Shown here one piece after another: positions 5,979-6,144 of a stretch of DNA of 6,144 nucleotides. The first letter of the stretch is position 1. Every line of letters begins with the position of its first letter. Both the position numbers and the translations under genes were made by a program. The notes beneath the pieces are model-generated. The model was not told the DNA's origin and did not search any database. It worked only from the letters and a program-made list of their open reading frames with translations. The stretch spans positions 1 through 6,144 of the forward strand of contig JBBPYA010000362.1 in assembly GCA_038200385.1 (NCBI GenBank), read 5' to 3'. Source of the stretch: JBBPYA01 sp038200385 (GTDB taxonomy: Bacteria; Actinomycetota; Actinomycetes; Mycobacteriales; Geodermatophilaceae).

Positions 5979-6144
5979 CTAATCGTGAGGTTTCGGGCGG
6001 GCCCGGCTCGGCTGCACGCGCATCGGCTCGCCGGGCATCTTCGGGTAGTCCGGCGGGTAGGGCAGGTCACCCAGACCGAGGTCGCGCTGGTCCCGGTCGG
6101 CCTGCTCGAGCAGCGGCTCGATCGAGTGCCGCGTCGAGTCGATC
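5979..6144 (-). CDS. C-terminal fragment, probable LigD-type polymerase/primase domain protein
   Basis: Only the last 54 codons and the stop (TAG, 5981-5979) are in the window; the start lies beyond the right edge. The fragment is rich in Asp, Pro and Arg. It reads IEPLLEQADRDQRDLGLGD, then PYPPDYPKMPGEP and RVQPSRARPKP before the stop. As I recall the family, this tail resembles the C-terminus of stand-alone actinobacterial LigD-like polymerase domain proteins (PolD/PrimPol type, like Rv3730c). Those are nucleotidyltransferases linked to non-homologous end joining and repair synthesis. No catalytic residue of that domain falls inside the fragment, so the call rests on the tail alone. It is 92 bases upstream of the nuclease gene on the same strand, with no clear terminator between. 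Confidence 0.55.
   Translation of the reverse strand, partial: IDSTRHSIEPLLEQADRDQRDLGLGDLPYPPDYPKMPGEPMRVQPSRARPKPHD

Overview
The window is very GC-rich, with third codon positions almost always G or C. It carries a heme-synthesis pair of the actinobacterial type, and the protein sequences read as those of a high-GC actinobacterium (Actinomycetota). I cannot name the genus from the sequence alone. No RNA genes, CRISPR arrays, transposases or phage genes were seen. The window is densely coding, and no gene-free stretch exceeds about 135 bases.

Layout. (1) Bases 1-339, minus strand: the N-terminal part of a secreted lipoprotein with a lipobox, a Gly/Ser linker and what looks like the beginning of a DUF4349 domain; it runs off the left edge. 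(2) Divergent from it, on the plus strand, an oxygen-dependent HemY-type porphyrinogen oxidase (411-1814) overlaps a coproheme decarboxylase ChdC/HemQ (1807-2502) by 8 bases. These are the first and last enzymes of the coproporphyrin-dependent route to heme. (3) A 134-base gap holding an inverted repeat and a run of G-tracts leads to a small cytosolic FKBP-type prolyl isomerase (2637-3005). (4) Convergent with it, 12 bases away on the minus strand, is a zinc-type methionine-R-sulfoxide reductase MsrB (3018-3431). (5) Upstream of msrB on the same strand, separated by two strong hairpins, is a 787-residue secreted nuclease of the ExeM/NucH type (3523-5886). (6) The right edge holds the last 54 codons of a further minus-strand gene, whose tail resembles the end of LigD-type polymerase/primase domains.

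How they work together. HemY and ChdC act in one pathway and are probably co-transcribed and translationally coupled. FKBP and MsrB are protein-quality genes placed at the end of the heme unit. A convergent msrB near hemY-hemQ is also found in Mycobacterium tuberculosis, so this may be an inherited neighbourhood. The extracellular nuclease appears to be its own transcription unit, with a good ribosome binding site, an AT-richer upstream region and a GC-rich terminator hairpin right after its stop codon. I see no clearly new biological system here. The points most worth a second look are the double-conformation hairpin in front of msrB, the G-tract leader of the FKBP gene, and the unexplained lipoprotein divergent from hemY.
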